Source: Clostridia bacterium (GTDB lineage Bacteria > Bacillota > Clostridia > Christensenellales > Pumilibacteraceae). From it: a stretch of 12,158 nucleotides of DNA. Position numbers and translations under genes: made by a program. Of the stretch, positions 1 to 6,622 are shown one piece after another. Each line of letters begins with the position of its first letter. Position 1 is the first letter of the stretch. The stretch is from contig JAFTMM010000121.1 in the NCBI GenBank assembly GCA_017452405.1, positions 1 through 12,158 on the forward strand. The letters are read 5' to 3'. A model generated the notes under the pieces. The model did no database searches. It saw nothing but the letters and a program-made list of their open reading frames with translations, and was not told the origin of the DNA.

Positions 1-1
1 C

Positions 2-1054
2 TTAGCGCTTATTGCATTAGTCGCGCTGTACTTTATTTTTTATATTTTGATTACTAATTATAATCATTTGAGTGTAATTCGAACGATGATCGCATGTTGC
101 ATACTGTTTGTATACGTAAATTTATGCCGTTCGGACAAAGAGCCTTTAAGCGTTCTCGTTAAATACAAAAACCTGATAGCGGTTGTTGTCGTTATTTCTT
201 TGTTTTTTTGGTTATTCGGCTCGCAATTAAACGTAATTAAGCCCAACGTTCACGTTTATTCGAGTTGGTCGAAATCTTACGTAAGCGGATATTTCGGAAT
301 ATATTTTGAGCCACAATAAGTAGAGGCAATATTTTTTTACGGATTTATATTGCGAAATTGCGCAATTTTTGCCGAAGCGCCGATGTGTGCGTTTCAATTT
401 GGTGTGGCATTATTGATTGAAGTTTTCTTGTTTAAAAAGCCGTCGAATATTTTATTCGTTATTTATACATTAGGACTTTTAACGACAGTTTCTACCATGG
501 GATACGTGATAGTTATCGGTGTAGTCGTTATGAGGTTCTTAATGTTTAAACCGAAAAAGCAAGCAGGTAAAATCATAAAATCACTTGTAGTACTTTTAAG
601 CGTTGTATTCGGTTTCGTTGCAGCATATCTGGTTTTTTCGAAGTTGGATTCGTCTTCGGGCAATATCAGAATGGACGATTTTATGGCAGGGTATCTTGCA
701 TGGCAGGATAACGTTTTATTTGGCAACGGATTTAATAATATAGACGCTATTATTAAACATATGTCAAGCTGGAGAATAACTGAACAAGGATTCAGTAATT
801 CGATTTTCCAGATTCTATCTGACGGCGGATTATATTTAGCGTCCTTCTATATCGTAAGTTTCGTCCGTGGTTTATACTTTGCTCGAATATACAGAAACTT
901 GAAAAGTTTTATATTTATAATATTCTTCATGTTTATGTTTGTCATAACTATCGTATCGTATACTAATATTACATTCTGTATATTGATATTGATGCTAAAA
1001 GGGAACTTGTCGTATAAAGAGAACGTCAAAACAGCGAAAACCGCTTCACTTTAG
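2..1054 (+). pseudogene. Wzy-like polysaccharide polymerase, interrupted by an in-frame stop
   Basis: This is one continuous reading frame, open at the left window edge and ending at TAG 1052-1054. It is broken by TAA at 317-319, codon 106 of the visible part. Both pieces are in the same frame and read as one multi-spanning membrane protein. Before the stop there are hydrophobic segments and a loop ending SGYFGIYFEP. After it the frame gives VEAIFFYG, then RNCAIFAEAPM, then LTTVSTMGY. These resemble the RxxGxFxEP and TxSTTGY motifs of O-antigen polymerase/ligase-like proteins. A later LFGNGFNN and SNSIFQILSDGG also fit that family. Such enzymes join repeat units at the outer face of the membrane. 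The next genes, a glycosyltransferase and a flippase, fit this role. Neither fragment should be active alone. No good ribosome site precedes the TTG at 350, so independent translation of the second half is doubtful. Sequencing error, strain-specific loss or readthrough cannot be told apart here. Confidence 0.75.
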
Positions 1055-1091
1055 CGCAGGCGGAAGAGCGCTCCTGTTATCGGAGGATAGT

Positions 1092-2045
1092 GTGGGCATA
1101 AAGGCACTTTTGAAAAAAAATAAAATGATAGTTTCTTTGTATGAAAAGTATAAAGAACGTCGTCTTTCCAAACAAAGAAAAAAAAGAATATCCGGCAAAA
1201 GATTTTTTGTTAACAGACAAAAATCTTTGGACAAACTTTGTATCATTTTGGCAGGATACAAAGAATTTTTGTATTCTTCAGTGTTTGGTAGAATAATAAA
1301 ATATCTGCCAGACGATATTGACGTCTGCGTGATAACTTCCGGTAAACGCTCGGATATAGTCGAGAAGATTTGTGAAGAACAAAATTGGTCTTATTTAAGC
1401 ACAAAGAGAAACAACGTATCGTTAGCTCAAAACATAGCGATTTCTTTACATCCGAATGCTGAGTATATTTATAAACTCGACGAAGATATTTTCATTACTG
1501 AAAATTATTTTGAGAATATGATGCGTGCGTACAAGCACGCTACTGGCGGAGATTATGCGCCGGGAGTCATAGCTCCTATATTACCTATAAACGGTTATGG
1601 ACATATGCGTATATTGGAAAAACTCAACTTGATAGAGTTATACGCAGAGAAATTTGAAAAACCTAAATATTTGGCAGGTCCTTCGCGTCAAATAGAGAAT
1701 AATTCCGAAGTGGCTGATTTTTTCTGGAACGGAGAATACGTTCCGAATATCGATGAACTGAACAAGCGCTTTGCGTCAGAGCCTATATCGGAACGGCCTT
1801 GCGCTATTAGATTCAGTATAGGCGCAATAATGTTTGAGCGCAGTTTATGGGATGAGATGAATTATTTCATAGTGGGGAAAGGTAACGCTATGGGGCTTGA
1901 CGAAGAATATTTATGCCAATATTGCATGATCAATTCTCGCCCCATTATGGTTAGTGAAAATATAGTTGTTGGACATTTGTCTTTTGGATTGCAAAATAAT
2001 TACATGAGAGATTATTACTTAAAAAACGAAGATAAATTTAGATAA
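1092..2045 (+). CDS. Glycosyltransferase (GT-A fold, family 2-like) of the polysaccharide cluster
   Basis: The 317-residue protein starts at GTG, chosen because GGAGG at 1082-1086 lies 5 bases upstream and no ATG fits better. The N-terminus (about residues 1-47) is strongly basic and lacks a signal peptide or membrane span, suggesting a cytoplasmic or membrane-associated enzyme. Residues 48-82 form the first strands of a nucleotide-binding fold (LCIILAGY, then IDVCVITSG). KLDEDIF at 128-134 carries a DxD-like motif (D130, D132) for metal and nucleotide sugar. GLDEEYLCQYC at 268-278 is a likely acceptor-side catalytic segment, followed by H295. It would add one sugar to the lipid-linked repeat unit. 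Donor and linkage cannot be told from sequence. The stop codon touches the flippase start codon, implying cotranscription and possibly coupled translation. Confidence 0.75.
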   Translation: MGIKALLKKNKMIVSLYEKYKERRLSKQRKKRISGKRFFVNRQKSLDKLCIILAGYKEFLYSSVFGRIIKYLPDDIDVCVITSGKRSDIVEKICEEQNWSYLSTKRNNVSLAQNIAISLHPNAEYIYKLDEDIFITENYFENMMRAYKHATGGDYAPGVIAPILPINGYGHMRILEKLNLIELYAEKFEKPKYLAGPSRQIENNSEVADFFWNGEYVPNIDELNKRFASEPISERPCAIRFSIGAIMFERSLWDEMNYFIVGKGNAMGLDEEYLCQYCMINSRPIMVSENIVVGHLSFGLQNNYMRDYYLKNEDKFR

Positions 2046-3572
2046 ATGGCAAATAAAAGCTTAAAAAAGAATTATATATTTAACGTAACGTATCAGATTA
2101 TTTTGTTGATAGCGCCACTCGTTACCGCTCCGTATATTTCACGAGTACTACTCGCAGAAGGAGTTGGTCTTTACAGCTTTTCGTACTCAATAGTTTCTTA
2201 TTTCGTTTTGGTTGCAACTTTAGGTACGACAACGTTTGGACAACGTGCTATAAGTTACGTACAAAACGACAAAGAAGCAAGAAGTCGCGCTTTCTGGGAA
2301 CTCTTTATTTTTCGCTTTATATTGTCAGTAGTAACGCTGGTAGCGTACGTGCCCATAAGTTTGACCGTTTTTCATGAGAACTATCTTATATATCTCATTC
2401 TCGGATTAAACGTACTGAACGTAGCGGTTGACGTGACTTGGTTTTTTCAGGGACTAGAAGATTTTGGAAAAACAGTTTTCAGAAATATAATTTTTAAGAT
2501 TTTAAGCATAGTCGCGATTTTTATATTTGTCAAAGAACAATCTGATTTGCCGTGGTACGTATTCTTTATGGTTATATTTACCATTGTCGGCAATATGTCC
2601 CTTTGGCTTTCTTTGCCGAAGTACATTTGCAAAGTAAAAGACGTCAAACCTTTTCGTGACGTTAAATCAATCTTAAAACTTTTTATCCCTACAATAGCGA
2701 CACAGGTCTATTTGGTCTTGGACAAATCAATGATAGGTTGGTTTTCAGCCGACATGGCGGAAAACGGTTATTACGAACAGGCGGAAAAAATAGTCAAAAT
2801 GGCTATGATGGTCGTTACGTCGCTAGGCGCGGTAATGATTCCACGTATTTCGTATATGTTTAAGACGGGGGATATGGAAAGGGTAAAATATTACCTATAC
2901 AAATCTTACCGCTTCGTATGGCTTATGGGCGTGCCCATAACGTTAGGTCTAATAGCTGTTTCAAGCGTATTCGTTCCCGTTTTCTTTGGCGCAGGATATG
3001 AAAAGTGTGAAATACTTCTGCCAATATTCAGCTCTCTCGTAATATTTATTGGGTTAAGCGCAGTAAACGGAATGCAATTTTTCGTACCAACGGGAAAAGA
3101 AAACGTTCTTACGATGACCGTTACGGTTGGGGCAGTGGTGAATTTGTTGCTAAATTTAATTATGATCCCGATGTTTGAGTCCCTCGGCGCATGTATCGCA
3201 ACCGTTGTTGCGGAATTTAGCGTAACTCTTGTCGGTTTTATTTATATATCTAAAACGAAAAGTTTCAAGTTAAAACCCATTTTTCTCGGATCGATTAAAT
3301 ATTGGATTGCCGGAATCGTAATGTTCGGAGTGATTTTCCTCGTAAAATACTTCCTTGAAATAAACGTAATTACCTTAATCATACTGATCGTGATTGGAAT
3401 TGCTGTTTATTCCGTTATGATACTGCTTCTTCGGGATAAGTTCGTTTTAGAGTTACTTTTCAAAGTTTTCGGAAAATTAAAAAGAAAAAAGACGGTAGAA
3501 ACGGGGGAAATCGCTGAAATAATTTCGGAAACCGTCACCTCCGAAAATTCGGAAAACGTTGACAACCAATAA
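2046..3572 (+). CDS. wzx: Wzx-type polysaccharide flippase (MOP superfamily)
   Basis: The 508-residue integral membrane protein has about 12-14 hydrophobic segments. It opens with NYIFNVTYQIILLIAPLV, then TAPYISRVLLAEGVGLYSF, which is typical of RfbX/Wzx polysaccharide transporters. Further family features are the TTTFGQRAISY segment near residues 61-71 and FFVPTGKE in the middle-to-late part. The last 35 or so residues are a charged, Glu/Ser/Thr-rich cytoplasmic tail (KLKRKKTVETGE onward). The protein would flip undecaprenyl-linked repeat units across the cytoplasmic membrane for Wzy polymerisation. Its ATG begins at the base right after the glycosyltransferase TAA, so no separate intergenic region exists and translation may be coupled. 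It is followed after 15 bases by rfbB. A teichoic acid or exopolysaccharide exporter of the same superfamily is the main alternative. Confidence 0.88.
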   Translation: MANKSLKKNYIFNVTYQIILLIAPLVTAPYISRVLLAEGVGLYSFSYSIVSYFVLVATLGTTTFGQRAISYVQNDKEARSRAFWELFIFRFILSVVTLVAYVPISLTVFHENYLIYLILGLNVLNVAVDVTWFFQGLEDFGKTVFRNIIFKILSIVAIFIFVKEQSDLPWYVFFMVIFTIVGNMSLWLSLPKYICKVKDVKPFRDVKSILKLFIPTIATQVYLVLDKSMIGWFSADMAENGYYEQAEKIVKMAMMVVTSLGAVMIPRISYMFKTGDMERVKYYLYKSYRFVWLMGVPITLGLIAVSSVFVPVFFGAGYEKCEILLPIFSSLVIFIGLSAVNGMQFFVPTGKENVLTMTVTVGAVVNLLLNLIMIPMFESLGACIATVVAEFSVTLVGFIYISKTKSFKLKPIFLGSIKYWIAGIVMFGVIFLVKYFLEINVITLIILIVIGIAVYSVMILLLRDKFVLELLFKVFGKLKRKKTVETGEIAEIISETVTSENSENVDNQ

Positions 3573-3587
3573 AAATAGGTGTAAGGT

Positions 3588-4538
3588 ATGGTTATGACGA
3601 TTCTTGTTACGGGTGGAGCAGGATTTATAGGCTCTAATTTCTTGAATTATATGCTAAATAAATATCCGGATTACAAATTCGTTTGTCTGGATAAATTGAC
3701 CTATGCCGGAAATTTGAATAACCTGAAAGATATCGTTGAAAACCCCAACTTTGAGTTTTATAAAGCGGACGTTTGCGATAGAAAGGCGGTTGAGCTTATC
3801 TTCGATAAAGCGCGTCCCGACATGGTTGTAAACTTTGCCGCAGAGTCTCACGTTGATAGGTCAATTACAACTCCTGAGATATTTATTAAGACCAACGTCC
3901 TTGGCGTTCAGATTTTGCTTGACGCTTCTCAAAAATACGGTTGTCATTTTCATCAGATATCAACTGACGAAGTTTACGGCGAGGCAGATGAGAAAACGTT
4001 TGCAAACGAAACGGGCGCAGTACATCCAAGTTCGCCCTATTCCGCGTCTAAGGCGGCGGCAGATCTGCTCGTTCTGTCCTACGCTCGTACTTACGGAGCG
4101 AAAGTTACGATTTCCCGTAGCTCGAACAATTACGGCGCGCGTCAATATCCCGAAAAGCTTATTCCTTTGGTTATAAAGAACGCCCTGAACAATAAACCAA
4201 TACCCGTTTATGGCACGGGCAGAAACGTTCGAAATTGGCTGTACGTAGACGACCATTGCAATGCCATTGACCTTATTATTCACAAAGGAAAAGAGGGCGA
4301 GATTTATAACGTCTGCTCGGATGAAGAATTTCAGAACGTTGAAGTCGTAAAAGCGGTCTGCAGGCTTCTCGGAAAGCCCGATAGTTTAATCAATTACGTA
4401 ACCGACAGAAAAGGTCACGACAGTCGATACGGAATAAATTCGGATAAACTGCGAAAGCTTGGTTGGTTACCGCAAACTAAATTCGCAGACGGTATTAAAA
4501 AAACGGTGGAGTGGTATTTAAATAATAACCAATTGTGA
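3588..4538 (+). CDS. rfbB: dTDP-glucose 4,6-dehydratase
   Basis: The enzyme converts dTDP-glucose to dTDP-4-keto-6-deoxyglucose, the second step toward dTDP-rhamnose and other 6-deoxysugars. The 316 residues form an extended short-chain dehydrogenase. The NAD-binding GGAGFIG lies at 9-15, and LDKLTYAGNL at 34-43 is diagnostic of this enzyme rather than of UDP-sugar epimerases. AAESHVDRS is at 84-92. The catalytic T126-D127-E128 is in STDEVYG, and Y151-K155 is in YSASK. SRSSNNYGARQYPEKLIP (176-193) and GRNVRNWLYVDDHC (211-224) are also characteristic. Start choice is slightly uncertain: AGGTG at 3577-3581 favours ATG 3588, but AAGG at 3583-3586 could serve ATG 3594, which would give the more usual M-T-I-L-V-T-G. 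It is the last gene of the cluster. Partner genes (rfbA, rfbC, rfbD) are not in the window and would be expected upstream. Confidence 0.95.
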   Translation: MVMTILVTGGAGFIGSNFLNYMLNKYPDYKFVCLDKLTYAGNLNNLKDIVENPNFEFYKADVCDRKAVELIFDKARPDMVVNFAAESHVDRSITTPEIFIKTNVLGVQILLDASQKYGCHFHQISTDEVYGEADEKTFANETGAVHPSSPYSASKAAADLLVLSYARTYGAKVTISRSSNNYGARQYPEKLIPLVIKNALNNKPIPVYGTGRNVRNWLYVDDHCNAIDLIIHKGKEGEIYNVCSDEEFQNVEVVKAVCRLLGKPDSLINYVTDRKGHDSRYGINSDKLRKLGWLPQTKFADGIKKTVEWYLNNNQL

Positions 4539-4574
4539 AATAGTTTAAAGTTTACTTGCATATAAGATCCAACG

Positions 4575-4605
4575 AAAACGATTGACATATCGAGTCAATC
4601 GTTTT
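4575..4605 (+). terminator. Hairpin after the polysaccharide cluster
   Basis: AAAACGATTGAC (4575-4586) and GTCAATCGTTTT (4594-4605) are perfect inverted repeats, giving a 12-bp stem with a 7-base loop. The A-tract and U-tract edges make it a plausible two-way intrinsic terminator for the operon ending with rfbB, 36 bases after its stop. The U-run is short and inside the stem. The same DNA carries the promoter of the next gene, so an operator function is the alternative. Confidence 0.6.
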
Positions 4606-4610
4606 ATAAT
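4582..4610 (+). promoter_or_regulatory. Perfect-consensus sigma-A promoter for the Mrp-type ATPase gene
   Basis: TTGACA at 4582-4587 and TATAAT at 4605-4610 are separated by exactly 17 bases, matching the housekeeping consensus at all twelve positions. Transcription would start near 4617, leaving a leader of about 38 bases before ATG 4655. The -35 box lies across the left arm and loop of the inverted repeat at 4575-4605, and the spacer contains its right arm. Either a terminator and promoter share sequence, or a symmetric protein site covers the promoter. Confidence 0.85.
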
Positions 4611-4654
4611 ACATACCGATACATACCTAATTAAAAAAAGGAAAAGATATACTT

Positions 4655-5506
4655 ATGGCAGAACTTGAAAAAACTACCGAATTGGAAGAATGCACTCACG
4701 ATTGTTCGACGTGCGGAGCAAGCTGTTCTTCGCGCGAAGCAGAGGTAGATCCTGCGGCGGAAGAGCGCAAAAAAATAAATAAAATCGGAAAGACCTATGC
4801 TGTTATGAGCGGAAAGGGCGGAGTGGGTAAGAGCCTCGTAACGTCCCTTCTTGCGTCGGCAACGTCGGCGCTTGGCAAGGTTACCGCAATCCTTGACGCG
4901 GACATCACCGGTCCGAGTATACCGCGCGCGTTTGGGCTGAGCAAGGCAAGAGCGAGCGGAAGCCCTCTCGGTATACTTCCCGTAGAAACGGCAAGTGGCG
5001 TTAAGGTTATGAGCCTGAACCTGCTTATGGAAAACGAAACCGATCCCGTCGTATGGCGCGGAGCAATGATAACCGGTTGCGCCCAGCAGTTCTATACCGA
5101 CGTAGTGTGGGGCGACGTGGATTACATGTTCGTGGATATGCCTCCGGGAACGGGTGACGTACCTCTCACCGTGCTCCAGCAGTTCAAAGTGGACGGCATA
5201 ATCCTCGTTACCAGTCCGCAGGAACTCGTAAGCATGATCGTGGAGAAAGCCGCTAAAATGGCGAAGATGATGAATGTGCCCATTATCGCTCTCGTGGAAA
5301 ATATGTCTTATTTCGTATGCCTCGACTGTGGAAAAAAGCATACGATCTTCGGCGAAAGCCACCTCAGCGATATAGCAAAGACCTACGGTATCCCGAACAC
5401 CGCTTCTCTTCCCATTGACCCGACGATAGCCGAAAACGTAGACAACGGTAGAGTAGAAGGCCTTTTCGAGCTTCTCCTTCCTCTCGCAAAAGAAATCATA
5501 AAATAA
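4655..5506 (+). CDS. Mrp/ApbC/NBP35-family iron-sulfur cluster carrier ATPase
   Basis: The 283-residue cytoplasmic P-loop ATPase belongs to the MinD/Mrp group that binds and delivers Fe-S clusters to apoproteins. A short N-terminal extension has four cysteines (C13, C17, C20, C24), like the ferredoxin-like extension of NBP35 relatives but with different spacing. The deviant Walker A SGKGGVGKS is at 52-60, with the signature second lysine K54. DADITGPSIPRAFG at 81-94 and DMPPGTGDVPLT at 161-172 are hallmark Mrp motifs. The C-terminal CxxC (C222, C225), in FVCLDCGKKH, is the usual bridging-cluster site. A ribosome site AAAGGA at 4637-4642 sits rather far (12 bases) from the ATG. The gene appears monocistronic, with its own strong promoter and a terminator behind it. 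No partner Fe-S gene is adjacent. The exact client proteins are unknown. Confidence 0.93.
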   Translation: MAELEKTTELEECTHDCSTCGASCSSREAEVDPAAEERKKINKIGKTYAVMSGKGGVGKSLVTSLLASATSALGKVTAILDADITGPSIPRAFGLSKARASGSPLGILPVETASGVKVMSLNLLMENETDPVVWRGAMITGCAQQFYTDVVWGDVDYMFVDMPPGTGDVPLTVLQQFKVDGIILVTSPQELVSMIVEKAAKMAKMMNVPIIALVENMSYFVCLDCGKKHTIFGESHLSDIAKTYGIPNTASLPIDPTIAENVDNGRVEGLFELLLPLAKEIIK

Positions 5507-5559
5507 CATATAAAATGCAACGTTATCAATACTACGCCACAATAAAAACAAAACACACA

Positions 5560-5590
5560 AACGCCGTCGCTTGACTTCAGCGACGGCGTT
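5560..5590. terminator. Bidirectional intrinsic terminator between convergent genes
   Basis: AACGCCGTCGCT (5560-5571) and AGCGACGGCGTT (5579-5590) form a perfect, GC-rich 12-bp stem with a 7-base loop. On the + strand it is followed by AATTTTATGT. On the - strand it is followed by a T-rich run (complement of the A-rich 5542-5559). It sits between the ends of the Mrp-type gene (+) and the PocR-AraC gene (-) and can serve both. Confidence 0.85.
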
Positions 5591-5632
5591 AATTTTATGT
5601 GTTTAAAAGCAAGTTATATTAAATTTATGTAA

Positions 5633-6484
5633 CTACTTTTTCTTTAAAAGGTCAGCCATGTACTTGCCGGGGGAAACCCCGACGGACTTGCGGAATAGCT
5701 TGCAGAAATAGTTGTGATCGTCCACGCCTACCGCGCGCGCAACGGCAGTTACGGTAGTATTGCCGGCTTTCTCTTTGAACAGATTCTTCGCTTTTTCAAT
5801 GCGCTTGAAGGTAACGTACTGACCGATTCCCATACCGAAGGAGTCCATAGAAATCTGATAGAGCTTGGTGCGCGATACGAAAAACTGACGACAAATGGTG
5901 TCGCTATCCAGTCTTTCTTTGAGATTGTTTTCGATAAACAGGTCGATTTGACGTGAAATATCGTCGTTCTTCCAGCTGGCAAGGTTACTGATTTGCAAAT
6001 ACGCTGCAATCGCGTCAAGCAATTTGACCGAAGAAAGAATCTTCTCGCGCGAATGCTTTTTGACCTTCTTAACCGCTTTGAGAACCTCGTCGCCGTCGAG
6101 AGCGTACTGCGCCGTGCGGTGGCAAACCTCCGTGACCGCCGTTTCGTAATCCTCACTCGGCATCATGTGCGCGAATATTGCATAACCTACTACGCCACCA
6201 CCCAGCCTTATAGGCGTGATAGCCTCGGTAATGCCGGCATGGCAGGTGTAAACGTGAGGTTGGCGCAATTTCTTAGCGCGTTTGCAAGCCTCGTTATCGC
6301 ATGTGCGACAAGCCTTAGCGCCTGCCTCAGTGCTTCGTATAAGCTTGCATATTTCGGGCAGTTCACTCGGATATTCAGTGACAATATTAAATTTGTCGTC
6401 AAATACCGAAATTCGTATCCCCACGACCGTGTAAAAGTCTTTCAACACTTCCGTTAATCTGTTTTTTTCAAATGAACTTATCAT
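5633..6484 (-). CDS. PocR-domain AraC-family transcriptional regulator (candidate xylose/pentose regulator)
   Basis: The 283-residue protein has two parts. Residues about 5-165 form a PocR-type sensory domain with a cysteine cluster (C46, C59, C62, C67, C81, then H82) in CRTCDNEACKRAKK and YTCHAGITEAITPI, followed by GGGVVGYAIFAH. Residues about 178-280 form an AraC DNA-binding domain with two helix-turn-helix units: one near 192-212 (DSDTICRQFFVSRTKLYQ), the other near 243-266, ending in the classic GVSPGKYM. PocR domains are known as small-molecule sensors, for example in propanediol regulation. The ligand here is not known. It reads away from transketolase across a 138-bp region holding a two-half-site element that recurs before xylA, so activation of the xylose genes is a strong inference. 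The predicted promoter overlaps that element, suggesting autoregulation. The start is the only good one, but its ribosome site is weak (GATAAG). Confidence 0.9.
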   Translation of the reverse strand: MISSFEKNRLTEVLKDFYTVVGIRISVFDDKFNIVTEYPSELPEICKLIRSTEAGAKACRTCDNEACKRAKKLRQPHVYTCHAGITEAITPIRLGGGVVGYAIFAHMMPSEDYETAVTEVCHRTAQYALDGDEVLKAVKKVKKHSREKILSSVKLLDAIAAYLQISNLASWKNDDISRQIDLFIENNLKERLDSDTICRQFFVSRTKLYQISMDSFGMGIGQYVTFKRIEKAKNLFKEKAGNTTVTAVARAVGVDDHNYFCKLFRKSVGVSPGKYMADLLKKK

Positions 6485-6519
6485 AATCTTATCTGTTACC
6501 CGAGAAAATTATTTCAATC

Positions 6520-6549
6520 TGTGAACAATTATACCATAGTTCGAACAAA
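6520..6549. promoter_or_regulatory. Candidate PocR-AraC operator before tkt
   Basis: TGTGAACAA (6520-6528) and CGAACAAA (6542-6549) place the core GAACAA twice in the same orientation, 20 bp apart. AraC-family proteins typically bind two direct half-sites about two helical turns apart, the inner one adjoining the -35. The same two blocks with the same 13-base gap occur before xylA. In this copy the second half-site also lies in overlapping small palindromes, GTTCGAAC (6539-6546) and ACAAATTTGT (6545-6554). These are absent from the xylA copy. Confidence 0.65.
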
Positions 6550-6557
6550 TTTGTCTA
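6528..6557 (-). promoter_or_regulatory. Predicted promoter of the PocR-AraC gene, inside the operator
   Basis: Read on the - strand, TAGACA (6557-6552) and TATAAT (6533-6528) are 18 bases apart. The -10 is preceded by TGG, an extended -10. The -10 falls in the 13-base variable stretch between the two half-sites of the tkt operator, and the -35 lies just past the second half-site. A protein bound there would cover this promoter. Confidence 0.6.
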
Positions 6558-6584
6558 TAAAATTAAAGCAAAATATGATATAAT
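6555..6584 (+). promoter_or_regulatory. tkt promoter
   Basis: The -10 TATAAT is at 6579-6584 and preceded by TGA, giving an extended -10. Seventeen bases upstream the -35 position holds TATAAA (6556-6561), a poor match to TTGACA. This is typical of an activator-dependent promoter. CTATAAAAT (6555-6563) is repeated exactly at the xylA promoter. Transcription would start about 30 bases before the ATG. Confidence 0.7.
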
Positions 6585-6622
6585 TTTTTTGTATAAATAA
6601 ATTTATAAGAATAGGTGTAATT

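Noticed and set aside
314..322. TAA recoded as a sense codon (alternative genetic code)
   Set aside because: The glycosyltransferase, flippase, Mrp ATPase, tkt, xylA and xylB genes all end at TAA at family-appropriate lengths.
1055..1091. Possible terminator between the polymerase and glycosyltransferase genes (CAGG...CCTG around AGCGCT)
   Set aside because: Pairing is only four bases at the ends with internal mismatches and no T-run. The gap is too short and the genes are probably cotranscribed.
4631..5560. Long 309-codon open frame on the - strand opposite the Mrp-type ATPase gene
   Set aside because: It mirrors a clearly conserved coding gene, has no recognisable domain or ribosome site, and its Arg/His/Tyr/Val-rich composition is typical of an antisense shadow.
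5749..6457. Open frames overlapping the PocR-AraC gene (5993-6457 +, 5749-6156 -)
   Set aside because: The PocR-AraC frame has two recognisable domains. The others are Arg/Ser-rich or motif-free shadows.
6585..6622. Thiamine (TPP) riboswitch before transketolase
   Set aside because: The predicted leader is only about 30 bases and AT-rich, too short for a TPP aptamer. The enzyme uses TPP as cofactor but the control region looks protein-based.
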